This document shows positions 31,794 through 42,944 of a DNA stretch of 64,000 nucleotides, piece after piece. The translations under genes were made by a program, and so were the position numbers. How positions within the stretch are numbered: the stretch's first letter is position 1; the number at the start of each line of letters is the position of its first letter. The stretch is from Metarhizium brunneum (taxonomy: Eukaryota > Ascomycota > Sordariomycetes > Hypocreales > Clavicipitaceae), in the NCBI RefSeq assembly GCF_013426205.1, contig NC_089422.1:9203001-9267000 (forward strand). Direction: 5' to 3'. Under the pieces are notes generated by a model, which saw nothing but the letters and a program-made list of their open reading frames with translations, did no database searches and was not told where the DNA came from.

Positions 31794-33738
31794 ATCACTC
31801 CATCGGGGCTTGGTGAGCACAGCAAGCCTTCTGATGACTTTGCGTCCTGCTTGACGCGAGGACGCCGCCCTTGTTCTTTGTTTTAGCGACTCTGCCAAAG
31901 GGGCAGGCCTCTTACAAGTGGAGGTCTTATTTTGGTTGGTCTTCTTCACTTCCTTTACAACATTCTTTAGTGCTAGATAAGGCAAGTCACCAGCGCCATT
32001 GACGTCAACTTTTTGGGTATTCACTTGGGATTCTGAATCTCAGGCCAGCGGAGGGCTGTGGGCAGAGTCTTTCGACACCCCTGGTTCTTTCAGATTATAC
32101 GCAGCCTCTGAAAGCCAAAACCGTGATTAAATGTGACAAGGGTTCGACCTTTTCCGTGTAACATTGAACCGGCCCCATCGTTTGACAATGCAATCGGAGT
32201 AACGCTGGCCCACCGGAATCAATAATCTCAGCTCCTTTACAATTCGAAAAATGTCAAACAGCTGTAACAAGACGACTGCTGTATGTCATGCGCCGTTGCC
32301 CAGGCTGAGCGGGAGGGCCATCAAATAGTCATTGGCGGCTTGCCGAGTGCCTATCATGTTGTGGATGACGGAATAGTCCATCAGGATACAGACTGATGTC
32401 ATTAAAATGCAGTGAATGAATCTAGGTCCACTTTAAAACCATGGTCAGATGTAGCCTGAGCAATTATAGGTGCCCGTTACTCACGAACATTCATCAAGGA
32501 GATGTGGGTGAGTTAAGTTGTGTGCTATTAGTTCTACGAAAACACTACTACAACGGTACCAATCTTCAGATCTAGAGGCATGTGTAATGCATAGCGGCGG
32601 TGGTAATTTCATCTATTTAGAAGGTCCAGCCTTTGACTTGCTTCCTCCAAGAACCAACACCCCATACCACGACAGTATCTTTCAGATCGTGTGGCTCCAT
32701 TAGGCTCCCGTTCCTCCTCCGCTTAAAGTGGCATCGGCTATACTAGCCTGTGAGTGCCATTCGAGCCACGTCGGTCGTGAAACTCTCCTAAAAAACATCT
32801 TTTAGCTGCATGTCCGCTACCATCCCCCCCTGCATAAAAACTGGCAAGTCAATGCTATCTAGGAGTAGTGGCCGCAAACCCACCGGCCTCGGTGCTGGAC
32901 GGGGCGTATATCAACGTAACGCACGCCCAACTTTAACTGCTCCTCAACGGAGGTGTACTGTGTTGCGACAGACGCGACGGCTGCGAATATGGTGCTCCAC
33001 GGCATCTTAGTTACGGAGCCTGAAATTTAATGCCATGGGTTTTATCAGCTCTGCCGATTGAGGCTGGAACTCTAGAGCGACGGGGTCTAGACCACAATGA
33101 CCGACAGCAGCTGCTGAAAGACTGCGGTGCGATTATAGGATCAACTATTGTCTCTGACCGGTGGCGAATTGCCCAGCTTTGCGTACATTGCATTGTGGAG
33201 AATTGAAAGTCAATACGTACCCGTCTTTTGCAACGGCTTCTCCGGTGCCGTGACCGGCGGCGGCCCGTCCCGTCCGGGCGGAGCCAAGACGCCCGATGCC
33301 GGGGCTGAAGGCTGCCTTGCATGTCTATTGGCAGTCTGGGCGCGAAAAGGGCCATGCCTCCCGTACCTACAGCTGGTATCCAAGCCCTCAATATTGGCGC
33401 TAGCGTCACACGGATGATTCTGGAATAATATCTGACAGGAGATTAGTTCAGCTTTCAGCTTGAAAGCCTTCACGGTCCTGCCGAGGGGCTGAGAGCGCGC
33501 TACATTAGTGGATAATATATGGACTTCATGGCAGACTTATTGGACGTTCTAGATCTCAACATTAATCTACATCAAGCCGGGGATGCTGGTCTATGACAAT
33601 ACCATCTTATATTAAACCAGTCGACAGCCCACGAAGAAATCAGTGTATACCACTCAACAACGATACTTCTTTCAACCTCAAGCTTACCACCCTTCTTTAA
33701 AGAACCTCGACAAAACCTTTGGTAACGCTAGCCCTACC
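31794..33738. other. Non-coding stretch between LTR 2 and the MACPF-like gene
   Basis: Holds the 32-bp LTR remnant at 32132-32163. Other open frames (31773-32024 minus, 32518-32703 plus, 33148-33417 plus) show no recognisable domain. Promoter of the next gene lies at the right end. Confidence 0.5.
32132..32163 (-). mobile_element. Ends-only LTR remnant (32 bp), same family
   Basis: Read on the minus strand it is the LTR's first 16 bases (TGTTACACGGAAAAGG) joined through two or three bases to its last 13 (AACCCTTGTCACA). The flanks TTAAA and TTGAA (plus strand) are a target duplication with one transition. So an LTR copy has lost about 220 internal bases but kept both ends. Confidence 0.82.
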
Positions 33739-35329
33739 ATGATGGCGCAAGGCAACGAAAGCGAGACCTATCTCAATCTTGGCTGGACAGGCCCTCACAT
33801 CACATTCGGCTCTGGCTACGATGTTGCCGTAGGTTGTCCTCAAAAGATGCCGTCTCATGCCGAATCTGTCGTCTAATGAGCACATAGCATCGCAAATTGC
33901 GAAGTTCTGCATTTAGTAATTTCCCGCATGCCACAACGGAGCCCAGCCACATTGGTATCAAAACTCAAAAGCATCTCATCACCACGGCCGAAGAGCTCAA
34001 GTCTCGCATCAAGGCAGATGTCAAGGCAACAATTCCTCTGGAGGGGGTATCAGTCGAGACTGAGAACTCTTATCTTCGAAATGTCCAGACGTCTTCCACC
34101 TCCCTTGTCCAGGTCGTTACGGCCACAGTCGAAGATCCTCCCGCTCTAGTAGACACTTCCGACTTGAAGCTCAGCGCCGCCGCACTGTCCGTCTTGCAAA
34201 GTCCCGACGGGATCAACAAGTTTCAAGAACGCTACGGCGATTACTTTGTCTACGGCGCATTGTCGCGCGCCCGATTCAACGCCGTCTGCACCATCCGGAC
34301 TTCAAGCGCCAGCATCCGAAACCAGATCAAGACCAAGCTCGAGGCGACCCTCACCGAGGCCGGCAGCCTCTCCGCCGTCTTTGAATCTCTCAGCAAGTCC
34401 TCCAGCGAATGGGCGTCGACCGACATCGACATTGCCATGAGCGGAGTCAAGGGCCAGCCTGCCTCGACGAGCAAGACCAACAAGATTGACGAAGTGCAGG
34501 CCGCATACGACCATTTCGTCAAGGAGTACAAGACCGAGCCGTACATTGGCATGCTGTGCCACTACTCCGTGGTCGACCAGAGGATCCCCATCCCCCAGAA
34601 GCAGTTCAGTTTCTTGGGCCCAGCGCTGGAGCTTCTCTATCAGTCGCTGTACATGGCGCAGACGCAGCTGCTCGCATCGCCCATGACGCAGGCCGCAGGG
34701 TTCGCGATCAAAATCTCAGCGCTCTGCGACGAAATCAAGACCATTGACGTCGCTGATAAAGGTGGCATTGCGCAGATACAGGCCAGGGTCAACGAATGCA
34801 CGGAAGAGGCGGACCGCTGGCGACTACGGCAGGACCTCATTGACGATGCGAAGAAGCTTGAGAGAAAGAACTTTAGCCCAGGGTAGGTATAGACCTTTTT
34901 GCCACGATGTCGTGTTCCCTGCATGATTTCATGCTTCATCATCGATATTGACTGACACTCGGTAGTGACTGGATAGAAGCGTTCAATACCAAAGAATGGT
35001 CCAGTGGCATCCTCGGCGTGCATGGGAACGCCAAGTATAGCGCTCTCGCGAGTGATGTCAAGTATCGCCGCGAGGACTTTGCCAGGGACTATGCGTTGGC
35101 TGCGAGTCAAAAGGGCACCTTTACCCTGGGGGATAGCGAGGATGTCATCCTGGGCTTCCGCGTCAACTCGTACTGGAATGATACTAGCAATGGATGGTTC
35201 AAGATGCATAATGGAACCGTGGGCAGCTCGCAAGTCACGGTGGAATTCAGCTCCTACGGAACCCGAGGGTGCAACTGGGCCATTGAGGTCTGGACGGTTT
35301 CAAAGTTGAAATACGACAAGAAGGAATAG
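33739..35329 (+). CDS. MACPF/CDC-like protein (putative pore-forming superfamily member)
   Basis: Three exons, 33739..33828, 33888..34882 and 34976?-corrected 34966..35329, giving 482 aa; introns of 59 and 83 bp with GTAGGT donors. No signal peptide. The N-terminal half has a long helical and strand region; near residue 140 the motif R-Y-G-D-Y-F-V-Y-G followed by strands resembles the Y-G-x-(H/D)-(Y/F) signature of MACPF/cholesterol-dependent cytolysin folds. A middle helical region and a C-terminal beta-rich domain (W-I-E-A-F-N, then I-L-G-F-R-V-N-S-Y-W and G-C-N-W-A-I-E-V-W) follow. The first intron's join is the least certain part. Family assignment rests on one motif and the overall layout, so it is tentative; function (defence, toxicity or neither) cannot be told from this sequence. 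Confidence 0.6.
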
Positions 35330-35564
35330 AGCAGCGCTATGGTAGAGTTGTGCTAGCAAATTGAATCATTTCCCATCATGTACTCATATACTAGTCGTTT
35401 GAGGTCCTCGGCTCGGGCTCATGCCTCCATCTCTTGATGCATACCGCATCACTTGACATCACGTACGCGTCACCGTCCTACCAAATAGACACGCGTTTCA
35501 ACACCGAAACCGCAAACACGAGGCAAGTCCCCCAAGTTTAGCACTTGCGAACCGCCACCAGATT

Positions 35565-36218
35565 TCAAATCGACTTCCTCGGCTGATAATATTCGGGGTA
35601 TGTGGACTTGTAGCCCATGATCCATCGCCCCCAAAAGGCGACTATAATCAAGAACAGCCTGCTCACAAGGACGCCAAGCCTGTGACTGGGCAGCGGCAAT
35701 GCCAACGGGGTATCAGCGCTGTGCAGTATCACCATGAGCTGGAAAAAGCTCGGCGTCTTGTTGGCGCGCTTGCAGTCGTTGAGATAGCCGAAAAAGTTTC
35801 GGAAAAAGCGCTGCTCACCCTCGTAGTTCTCGGGGTCGAGCTGAATATCTACAACAAGGTCTTCCGTCTTGGACGCATTCTCGAAGCGGTGATATGTGCA
35901 TGGCCCAACAGTGGCCGTCGACTCGACGCCCGGCTCTGCCGAGAGGACCTTCCAAACGCCGGCATCTATCCCGCGGAAGAAGTGGCCGATGCCGGACTGA
36001 ACGCGGAACGTTTCCGCTTGGTATACGTGATAGTGAAAGGGAGGCTGGACAATGGATGTGCCGTTTTCTGCGGATGTAGGGGGGATGGTGTGTGTCATGG
36101 CGGATTTGGAGTTGGGCGGGTGGAATAAGACGGACGAGGCGCCGCCCTCGTACATGACGGGGTTATTGTCTGCGCTGTTTGTCCGCTCGACATCTCCACG
36201 CCTGAGGAAAGAGAGCAT
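35565..36218 (-). CDS. Cupin-fold protein with C-terminal membrane segment
   Basis: Single exon, 217 aa from the first in-frame ATG at 36218 (M-L-S-F-L-R-R-G-D); the frame runs a few codons further upstream without an ATG. A small RmlC-like cupin is suggested by P-P-F-H-Y-H-V-Y-Q-A-E-T-F-R-V, the usual HxH...E...G metal-site pattern, and G-I-G-H-F-F-R-G. The C-terminal part has a hydrophobic segment (L-F-L-I-I-V-A-F-W-G-R-W). Such proteins are common in fungal accessory regions; substrate unknown. It converges on the MACPF-like gene, 235 bp away. Confidence 0.65.
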   Translation of the reverse strand: MLSFLRRGDVERTNSADNNPVMYEGGASSVLFHPPNSKSAMTHTIPPTSAENGTSIVQPPFHYHVYQAETFRVQSGIGHFFRGIDAGVWKVLSAEPGVESTATVGPCTYHRFENASKTEDLVVDIQLDPENYEGEQRFFRNFFGYLNDCKRANKTPSFFQLMVILHSADTPLALPLPSHRLGVLVSRLFLIIVAFWGRWIMGYKSTYPEYYQPRKSI

Positions 36219-38469
36219 TTCTTCGGTCAATGAGCGAGATGTCCTGGGCGACGTTGGTTAACAAGGCAAGGAATTGAGTCGACAAAAGGGGGCCAAGGAC
36301 GATGAGCAAGGCAAAGAAGCCGCGTTCGTCGGGTCGCGTTTAGGATGATCTGACCCTGGTCGACTTCGGGTGTTATCCGCCGGGGCTATCCGGGGGATGA
36401 TTGGTAATAATGCTCTCAGAGCTGGGCTGGCGTGACAAATCTGAGTCTTGCATTGTTCCGAGACCTCGCAGCATTGTGGAGTGTCGGCTGTGGAAAGGTG
36501 GTCCTTGATGTTACCTTATCAGGGTGTTGATCTTGACTGGGTATTTCGACTGTGAAACAAGTTTATATCTCACTGTGACAAGGCTGGCCTAGACCTACAT
36601 CCTCTACGTATGTATCCTTCTATTTCTCTGGATATAACCGGTACCTGTTCTCCATAAACTTCCGAGACAAAGCAGGTGCGACAGCGATGTTATTCCACTA
36701 ACAATGTGCTCCTAGAATAGCCAACGGGTACCGAGTACTGTCCGAAGAACAGATAAACGCAGCAGTCTGTAAGACATTCTAGTCTCTATGGAACATATCT
36801 ATGAGTTATCGTAGTTTCCATGCATACCTGAGGTCTACTGACTCCTCACTCCCTTATACCAATAATGAGATCGTTATTAGCCTATAGGGTAGGTTATAGA
36901 TATGTACGTATCTTGGTGTTGTGTAAGTTGTAGCGTCGTGCTTGATTGTGATCATTTTGTGTGTTGCCTCCTAGTACCGGGTTTACATGTCACTATAATT
37001 AGCTGATTCTATTTTGAGGCAACATATCACGTCTGCCTATCGACTTACAATGTCACACCACCGGTAATGGCGGTTATACCAAGTCTTTCTGCAAGCCAGG
37101 GCGATGGGACCCTCCTCGCGTACAGCCTTGCATTGTCATTTGACAATTTCTCATTCAACACCATTTTGGGGAGACGTGGGCTCAAAGTCGCCGGCCGTTA
37201 CAAGTCACAAGCACCCTGCCTTCTTTCACTGCGGCCTCCATACCCTGGCGTGTACGAAAGCCACCAGTTACTGACAAGATTGTAATGGACTGGTTCAATC
37301 ACAGTCAACTGGTGCTTACAGTCGGAGTCTCATATGTCTCCGCCGATTCCAGGAAATCCACACCCGCCCCCATAATAACCTTGAGTTGCTCCAGACAATG
37401 CTGTAATTCATGGCCGCTCTGATGATTTGTGTTGGTTCTTGCTGCCTCTATAAACCTTGGCGCTGTGTCCTGAATTCCGGAAGAGGGAGAGTGAAATTCA
37501 GACATTGCAGTACTTGGTGGCACGTATCATGCTTACATATGCAGAAGTCAATCCATGTAAATTTAGCGGCCCTTTTGGAATGTCATTTCTGACTCCTCGT
37601 TTACCTCCACGATGATAACTGCCAATCACGGTTGCAACGGCTTGGCATGTGGCGAATAAAGTATTTGCTTAAAAGAGGGGGAGATGACGACGCAAGTGGC
37701 TTGAAGCTTGAATTGCAGCCCTACAAGTAAATAGCTTCAACTAATACAACGGCCCACAGTCTAGAATTAGTTTAAGCTTTGATCATTAAAAGTAAATTTC
37801 TAGAAGCTTTTAGACAGCAGCATACTTTGACTTGACACCACTTGAGTGAGATAGCCGCGTAGCAAGAACAGCTTACAACAGAGCAGAGCTAGCGGATGAA
37901 AGAGTAGATTTAACATTTATAGAATGCACGGATTGTACATCAATTAGCTTTTCTTCAACATTGACCTTGTGACGCCACTCGCGTCAGTCCAAGTCGGAAT
38001 TGACGCTCGCCGTGTCAAGCCCATCCAAAGGCGTCAATTCGGTCCGCGACACCATTCGTTTGTAACCTAGGTTGGTACCGATTCTGGGAGTCTCGGCTCA
38101 TGGCAGTATGAAATCTACATACTTTAGATTGAAAGTGTAGTAACTACGTGGCAATTAACTTGCGGAGAAATAAATTAATTTTTGGCATCATCGTCGACAG
38201 ACAAATGAGAAGCAGAAAAAGTTGGGCCTGTGTAGCAATTTCCAAGATTTACGAGAAAAAAAAAGTTGGCAAAAAATTAAATTATTAAAAAAAGTCAATC
38301 GTGGCACTTGATGCCAGTCATATACAATACCGAGGGCAATTAGCTATACAGTAGAACTCAAAAAATATAAATAGGAGCTGTATTCGAGACCTAGAATGCT
38401 CTACTCTCTGCAACTTAATCTACTCTGCAAACAAGATACATTACTATTTACACTTTATTTACCACCAAT
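36219..38469. other. AT-rich accessory stretch
   Basis: 2.2 kb with no recognisable gene. Short frames at 37067-37592 carry no known content. The right part (37600-38400) is very AT-rich and stop-dense and ends in the promoter of the secreted protein gene. Confidence 0.55.
38366..38373 (+). promoter_or_regulatory. TATA box (TATAAATA)
   Basis: Lies 97 bp before the ATG at 38470, with a CT-rich/CAA leader in between, a normal core-promoter layout. Confidence 0.65.
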
Positions 38470-39015
38470 ATGAAGTATTCCATGCTCTCTGCTGTAGCCG
38501 TTCTCGCGGCAACCTCTCTAGGTTTCCCAGAATTCTACTGGGGGAGCCGATCCAGCCCTGGCCGCATCTCCATCACGAATAATATGAATACGCCCGTCCA
38601 GCTGGATAAAGTAACAGGAAAGTCACTCGCCAACGGGATCAAAGTATCCCGCGACCAAGAGACCGTCATTCCTGCCCATGAAACACTCCAAATTCAGGCC
38701 ATTGACCAATCCGCCGACCTGAAGCTCCGTGTGAAAGGAGCAACTCACAATCAGGTGGAAGTGAGCTATACTAGTGGTAACCAAGGCACGTATAACTACG
38801 CCATCAAGCCGATTGAAGGCGGCGGGTTTCCCGGAGTCGTCCGCGTTGAGCCTGATCGTCTTCAATGCCGTCCTGAAAGGTGGTTGCCTGGACATCCAGC
38901 GACGCCGCAAGTTACGTGCAGGGACGGCGTCGAACTCAGGGTTTACCTGGAGGGACCGTATCCACGGGTATTTGAAGCTGAATATGATGATGAATATTAT
39001 GATGGGTGGTATTAA
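38470..39015 (+). CDS. Small secreted protein, unknown function (effector-like)
   Basis: Single exon, 181 aa. Signal peptide at residues 1-18 (M-K-Y-S-M-L-S-A-V-A-V-L-A-A-T-S-L-G). The mature part starts with a beta-strand pattern, G-R-I-S-I-T-N-N-M-N-T-P-V-Q-L, reminiscent of thaumatin-like or yeast-phase BYS1-type domains, but the rest does not confirm that. Only two Cys (in R-L-Q-C-R-P and V-T-C-R-D), possibly one disulfide. The C-terminus is acidic and Tyr-rich (E-Y-D-D-E-Y-Y-D-G-W-Y). A good TATA box stands upstream and gene-poor DNA surrounds it, the usual setting of fungal effector candidates. Confidence 0.7.
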   Translation: MKYSMLSAVAVLAATSLGFPEFYWGSRSSPGRISITNNMNTPVQLDKVTGKSLANGIKVSRDQETVIPAHETLQIQAIDQSADLKLRVKGATHNQVEVSYTSGNQGTYNYAIKPIEGGGFPGVVRVEPDRLQCRPERWLPGHPATPQVTCRDGVELRVYLEGPYPRVFEAEYDDEYYDGWY

Positions 39016-41369
39016 AAAGTGCGGATGATGGCAAGAACGGCAGCTCAACCTGCCGGCACCTCAAGAATTGCCAGGAGCGCCTTGAAAAAGTCATTGGTTT
39101 TTGAGGACGAATATTCCACGTATAACTCTAGATATTACTCTAGAGTTTTGCTCAAGGAAGGTTTCTGTGTATTCTTTGTATTCTTGGTGGTTAATTTATG
39201 TAATCCGTGTCCAAGTATAAAAGGAATTTCATGTTTCCTCGGCTACTTTAATATACTCTCCTTAAGAATCTACCAGGTTTTCACAAGCAGCGTGAGTCGC
39301 ATATGGGGGGCATTTTCGTTGCGTCTGCACGTGTACACATGTTAGGCCGGTTTGCTGAGGGCGTACTAAAGCCGCTCGAACAGTTAAACCGGTCAAGGTC
39401 TCCGACCTATGACCAAGCCTAACACCTAGACGCTAACACTGAATGCCGGAGCAGTCTAGCCGATTATGGACTTGATTGGCCGGTTTCACTCTTAAGGACT
39501 AATACATTCTGCCATATTATAAGTCACGAGAGGTGTAGGCTATGCTACAGGGTAAGCCTTGGTTTCTATTTCTAGAAACATACGTGACGAAAAGGAGACC
39601 GCGGCGAAGATAAACATGTTATAGTAATATTTCTCACAATAGATGCTGAAACTGGTAAACTTCCTCTTAGCTCGCAACACCGTATAAGCTGATCCCGATA
39701 CGAGAAGTACCTCTATTGCATTCGGCGAATTGGTTCGGCAGTTTGATGTGCAGCCCATGTATCCCAGGTAAGCATCTCCTTCTTGACCCAGGCCATTTTC
39801 AGTTACGCGAAGCCATCAACCAGTGTACCTTCAGTCCAAAGTAACAGATACATGGACACATCCATCGCACCTCCGCGTGTTTTCAGGAGCCAGACGTTCA
39901 GTAATATCTCGGGCAAAGACGCTTGTTTGTCTCTTTCGAGGTAAATTGCGCCGCTCGGTTCTTTTCAGGCTCACAGTAAAACCACGAGCGCCCAGCAAAA
40001 TAATTAGCAAGAAGACTAGAAGAGGGGATCATCGATTGGGGTCTGTTTGATCCAATATTGCACCTGCATGTCGTTCTTTGTATACCCGCATCCTCTTCTG
40101 CTGCAGGGCGACCCAAAAACGGACAACAAAAGTATTGAGTTGGATTTTGTTGATCTAGCTATGCCACGGCAGATCATTGGAAGCTTACACGAGCTGCATC
40201 TCAACCGTCGGCTATGGCTTTGCAACTGGCAAAGGACTACCTGAGCGTTCGCTTGGCAGCTTGGTGAATACTAGTCTGGTGACCGATTGCGCTACCGCTT
40301 CTTGAACAGTCCCCACGAACAACGGGTTGATGAACTAGACAAGTTCCTTTGCTCTGTATTGAGCTTCTGCACTAGGAGCTCTCTCGTACACGGTACAACG
40401 GTAACCACACGGGCCCCACAATATTACGGCACGGACCGGCCCTTAAACCCGGCAACGATCACACGAGGATGTTCATCACAAGACCTAATTCCAGGCCTCG
40501 GTCGCCAGGAATCAGGAAGTAAGGGGTCCTCGCTGCTTTTTACCAATAAGACGTATTGGGCACACAAAGATGGAGAGAAAACAAGAACCATTACTACCAA
40601 CAGAGCTGCTGAACCCCGTTGACTCCCCGTCACCTAAGCCGCACTTCAGCCCCGGTTCCCCGCTTATGTCCGCGCTTCCCGCTCCTCTCCGTGTTCTGCG
40701 AGTTCCCGCAGCCATCGGCAAACTCGCTTTGTCTCACTGCCAATATGCTGCCTGGATCAACCTCAAGCATGGGTTAATGCAGACAGTGTTACGGCATAGT
40801 ATCTGCTTCTGGTGTCGTCATCGAAGAGTCAATTATGTCATACCCAAGCAGTGGCCTCAATGAGCTCCGGGATGACTGAAACCAAGGCATCTAAATTAAC
40901 GCATTTCAAAGTCCCACGGGGATTGCAAAAGCGGTGAAGCGCCAGGCTTGGCAGCTGCCACCGATGCAGAGCCCGGCGTGCGATTCTGACACCCCCCTGT
41001 TCATGGCCTGCATCAAAAGCAAAACATGCCAGCTCTTGGATTTTGCGATGCTTCACGGAACTTGCAGCCTGTTTCGCGGTGACACCGTTACAAAATACTA
41101 GACAATGGCATTCAGCGTTGCGAATTACGGTGGAGAAGAATCGCATTTGGCTCGAGTGTAGTCGTCATTTACAGGGGAGAGGCTTACCCCGGATACCGCC
41201 CCTGCGTTCAAGGTTGGACAGTTGTAGTCGGTCGTAATGATGCCGGGTAACTACGAGGTGCCATATTAAAAGTGTCTATGTATATACGACCATCATTCCT
41301 CACAAATTATCGTGGCTTCATCGTTACAACTCCAAACCATCAACAAGATCGTCGAGTCAAGTTGCCATC
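39016..41369. other. Gene-poor stretch
   Basis: Only short frames without recognisable content. 39118-39145 has an inverted motif around CTCTAGATATTACTCTAGAG. No RNA gene or transposon end identified. Confidence 0.5.
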
Positions 41370-41739
41370 ATGTCTGACTATAAACCCACAGGTAGGTGAC
41401 GTGCCGCAGATGATGTTAACACTATTTAACCTCTATTTTAGAACACAACGGCCTAAAGAAGGATGGCAACCCTGACAAAAGAGTCGGCACAGGAGGTATG
41501 TCGGCACGCATAATTCGTACACACCCCGCGTCTAACATGTCGCAGGGTTTGCGTACGGCAAAGTAGATCCTCACCTCGCTGGCATGGAAGGCGCCAAGGC
41601 GGCCGCACGTGGTAGTAGCGGTTCACCAAATGGTTCATCCTCTGGGGGCGCTGATGGCTCCGGGGGCGATTATAAGCCCACAGAGCATGGCGGTTTGCGC
41701 AAGGATGGCAAGCCTGACGGACGAGTCCAGGGAAACTAG
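41370..41739 (+). CDS. Small KGG-like stress/conidiation-type protein
   Basis: Three exons, 41370..41391, 41442..41495 and 41546..41739; 89 aa. Introns of 50 bp each with GTAGGT and GTATGT donors and TAG/CAG acceptors. The protein is hydrophilic with no membrane or signal segment. It has two copies of a D-Y-K-P-T-E-H-x-G-L-(K/R)-K-D-G-x-P-D-x-R-V module, one at each end, joined by a Gly/Ser linker; between them is G-F-A-Y-G-K-V-D-P-H. This matches small fungal proteins related to the KGG stress-induced repeat family. Role is inferred only: protection during stress or sporulation. Confidence 0.75.
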
Positions 41740-42263
41740 GCACGGTGTGGCTGGCGAGTGTTTCAAAACACTGCTTGAGCGTGCGATATGTGACAGAAGA
41801 AATGGTTCAGACAGCAAAGCAGCCTGAAGAAATATATCCTTCTCAATGCAGCCATTTCTTCTGTACAACCCAGAGGCTGATGCGAGTGACAACTTCCCCT
41901 CATCTGCCCAACGTTCCAGACATTTTATCGCTGGATTGCTTGGCGATCGAGGTGTCGGGCTACCGCCCTTGAGCCAGTCACAACATTGAAGTCTCTGGTT
42001 TTTCCAGGCTCCTCCCTTTGCTGTGTCCTGCCTAGGTGCGTCATTAACAGTCTAGACCAGAAATGCAATCAGCCAATTCAGGGAAGCCCTCTTTGTAGAA
42101 TTTCTCTCATCATGTTCCCCGCTGTGTGCCTATAATAACCTTGGTTTTCCCGTCTATTACCATGCTTTCCATCCTCTCATGCCATTTACTTTACTAGCAA
42201 CAGCTCCACTCGAGCATCACGTAATATCATTATAATACTATCGATATTATTGCCTACTTCAAG
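41740..42263. other. Intergenic region upstream of the Hint gene
   Basis: No gene recognised. CTATAATAACC near 42129 could serve as a TATA-type element. Confidence 0.5.
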
Positions 42264-42944
42264 ATGAAGTTTGTACGAAATGTGCCCATCTCCGTGGTGA
42301 TGCTGTCGACGCAGTTACTCCATCAAGCCAAGTAGGCCTTGGCCGGCATGGCAGGCTTTTCCGCCTGCTCAGTCGCCTGCTGCGAATGCGCCGGGGGTTC
42401 TGCCGCATTTGCCGGTCCATTAGGCATTGCAGTCGGCGTCACAGGGTGCGCTGGCGTATGCATGGTCGCTTGTGCCACGCTTGTATGGGTTCCGCCGGCC
42501 TGCTTTTCCAACGACACGACCATTGCCATGGACGCGCCCGACGGAACAAGGCTGGAAAAACCCATATCTGCTGTCCGTAACGGTGATTCCGTACTCACAA
42601 TGGCAGAAGGTCGGCTTGTCCCAACCCGCGTTATTCGAAATGTCCAGTCGAGTGGAAGCTTTGACTTTTTTGAGTTCGAGGTTCGGTCTCATCATACCAT
42701 CACCACATTGAAGGTTACCTCTCAACATGGCATGCTCCTCGTCGACCCTCTGGGGGAGATGCGTTTCGCTTTGCCCGGCGATGTCAGAGTCGGAGACGAG
42801 ATGCAGTCTAGCGACGGCTCCGCATGGAAGGTGTCCCGTATCGGTCATTTCGTGGGTGTTGACAAGTTCACGCTGGAGGCGACAGAAGGCAGCGTGCTCG
42901 CGTCTGATATACTGGTATTCTACTATATGCGAGGAAGAAATTAA
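42264..42944 (+). pseudogene. Cys-rich secreted protein with Hedgehog-type Hint autoprocessing domain, stop after signal peptide
   Basis: From the ATG at 42264 the frame gives a 23-residue hydrophobic leader, then TAG (42333-42335), then continues without a shift to 42944. After the stop comes a Cys-rich segment (F-S-A-C-S-V-A-C-C-E-C-A-G-G ... A-G-V-C-M-V-A-C-A-T-L), typical of small secreted fungal proteins. From about codon 75 on there is a full Hint domain: nucleophile in A-C-F-S-N-D-T-T-I, then V-R-N-G-D-S-V-L-T, V-T-S-Q-H-G-M-L-L (the T-x-x-H block) and V-R-V-G-D-E-M. Hint domains cleave themselves off N-terminal partners. No intron can remove the TAG in phase. A shorter product could still start at the ATG at 42348, but without a signal peptide. 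Confidence 0.75.

Noticed and set aside
31773..32024. 83-residue minus-strand frame beginning at 32024
   Set aside because: Basic composition, overlaps the end of LTR 2, and has no recognisable domain.
33739..36218. A secondary-metabolite cluster built on the MACPF-like and cupin genes
   Set aside because: No synthase, oxidoreductase, transporter or regulator lies nearby.
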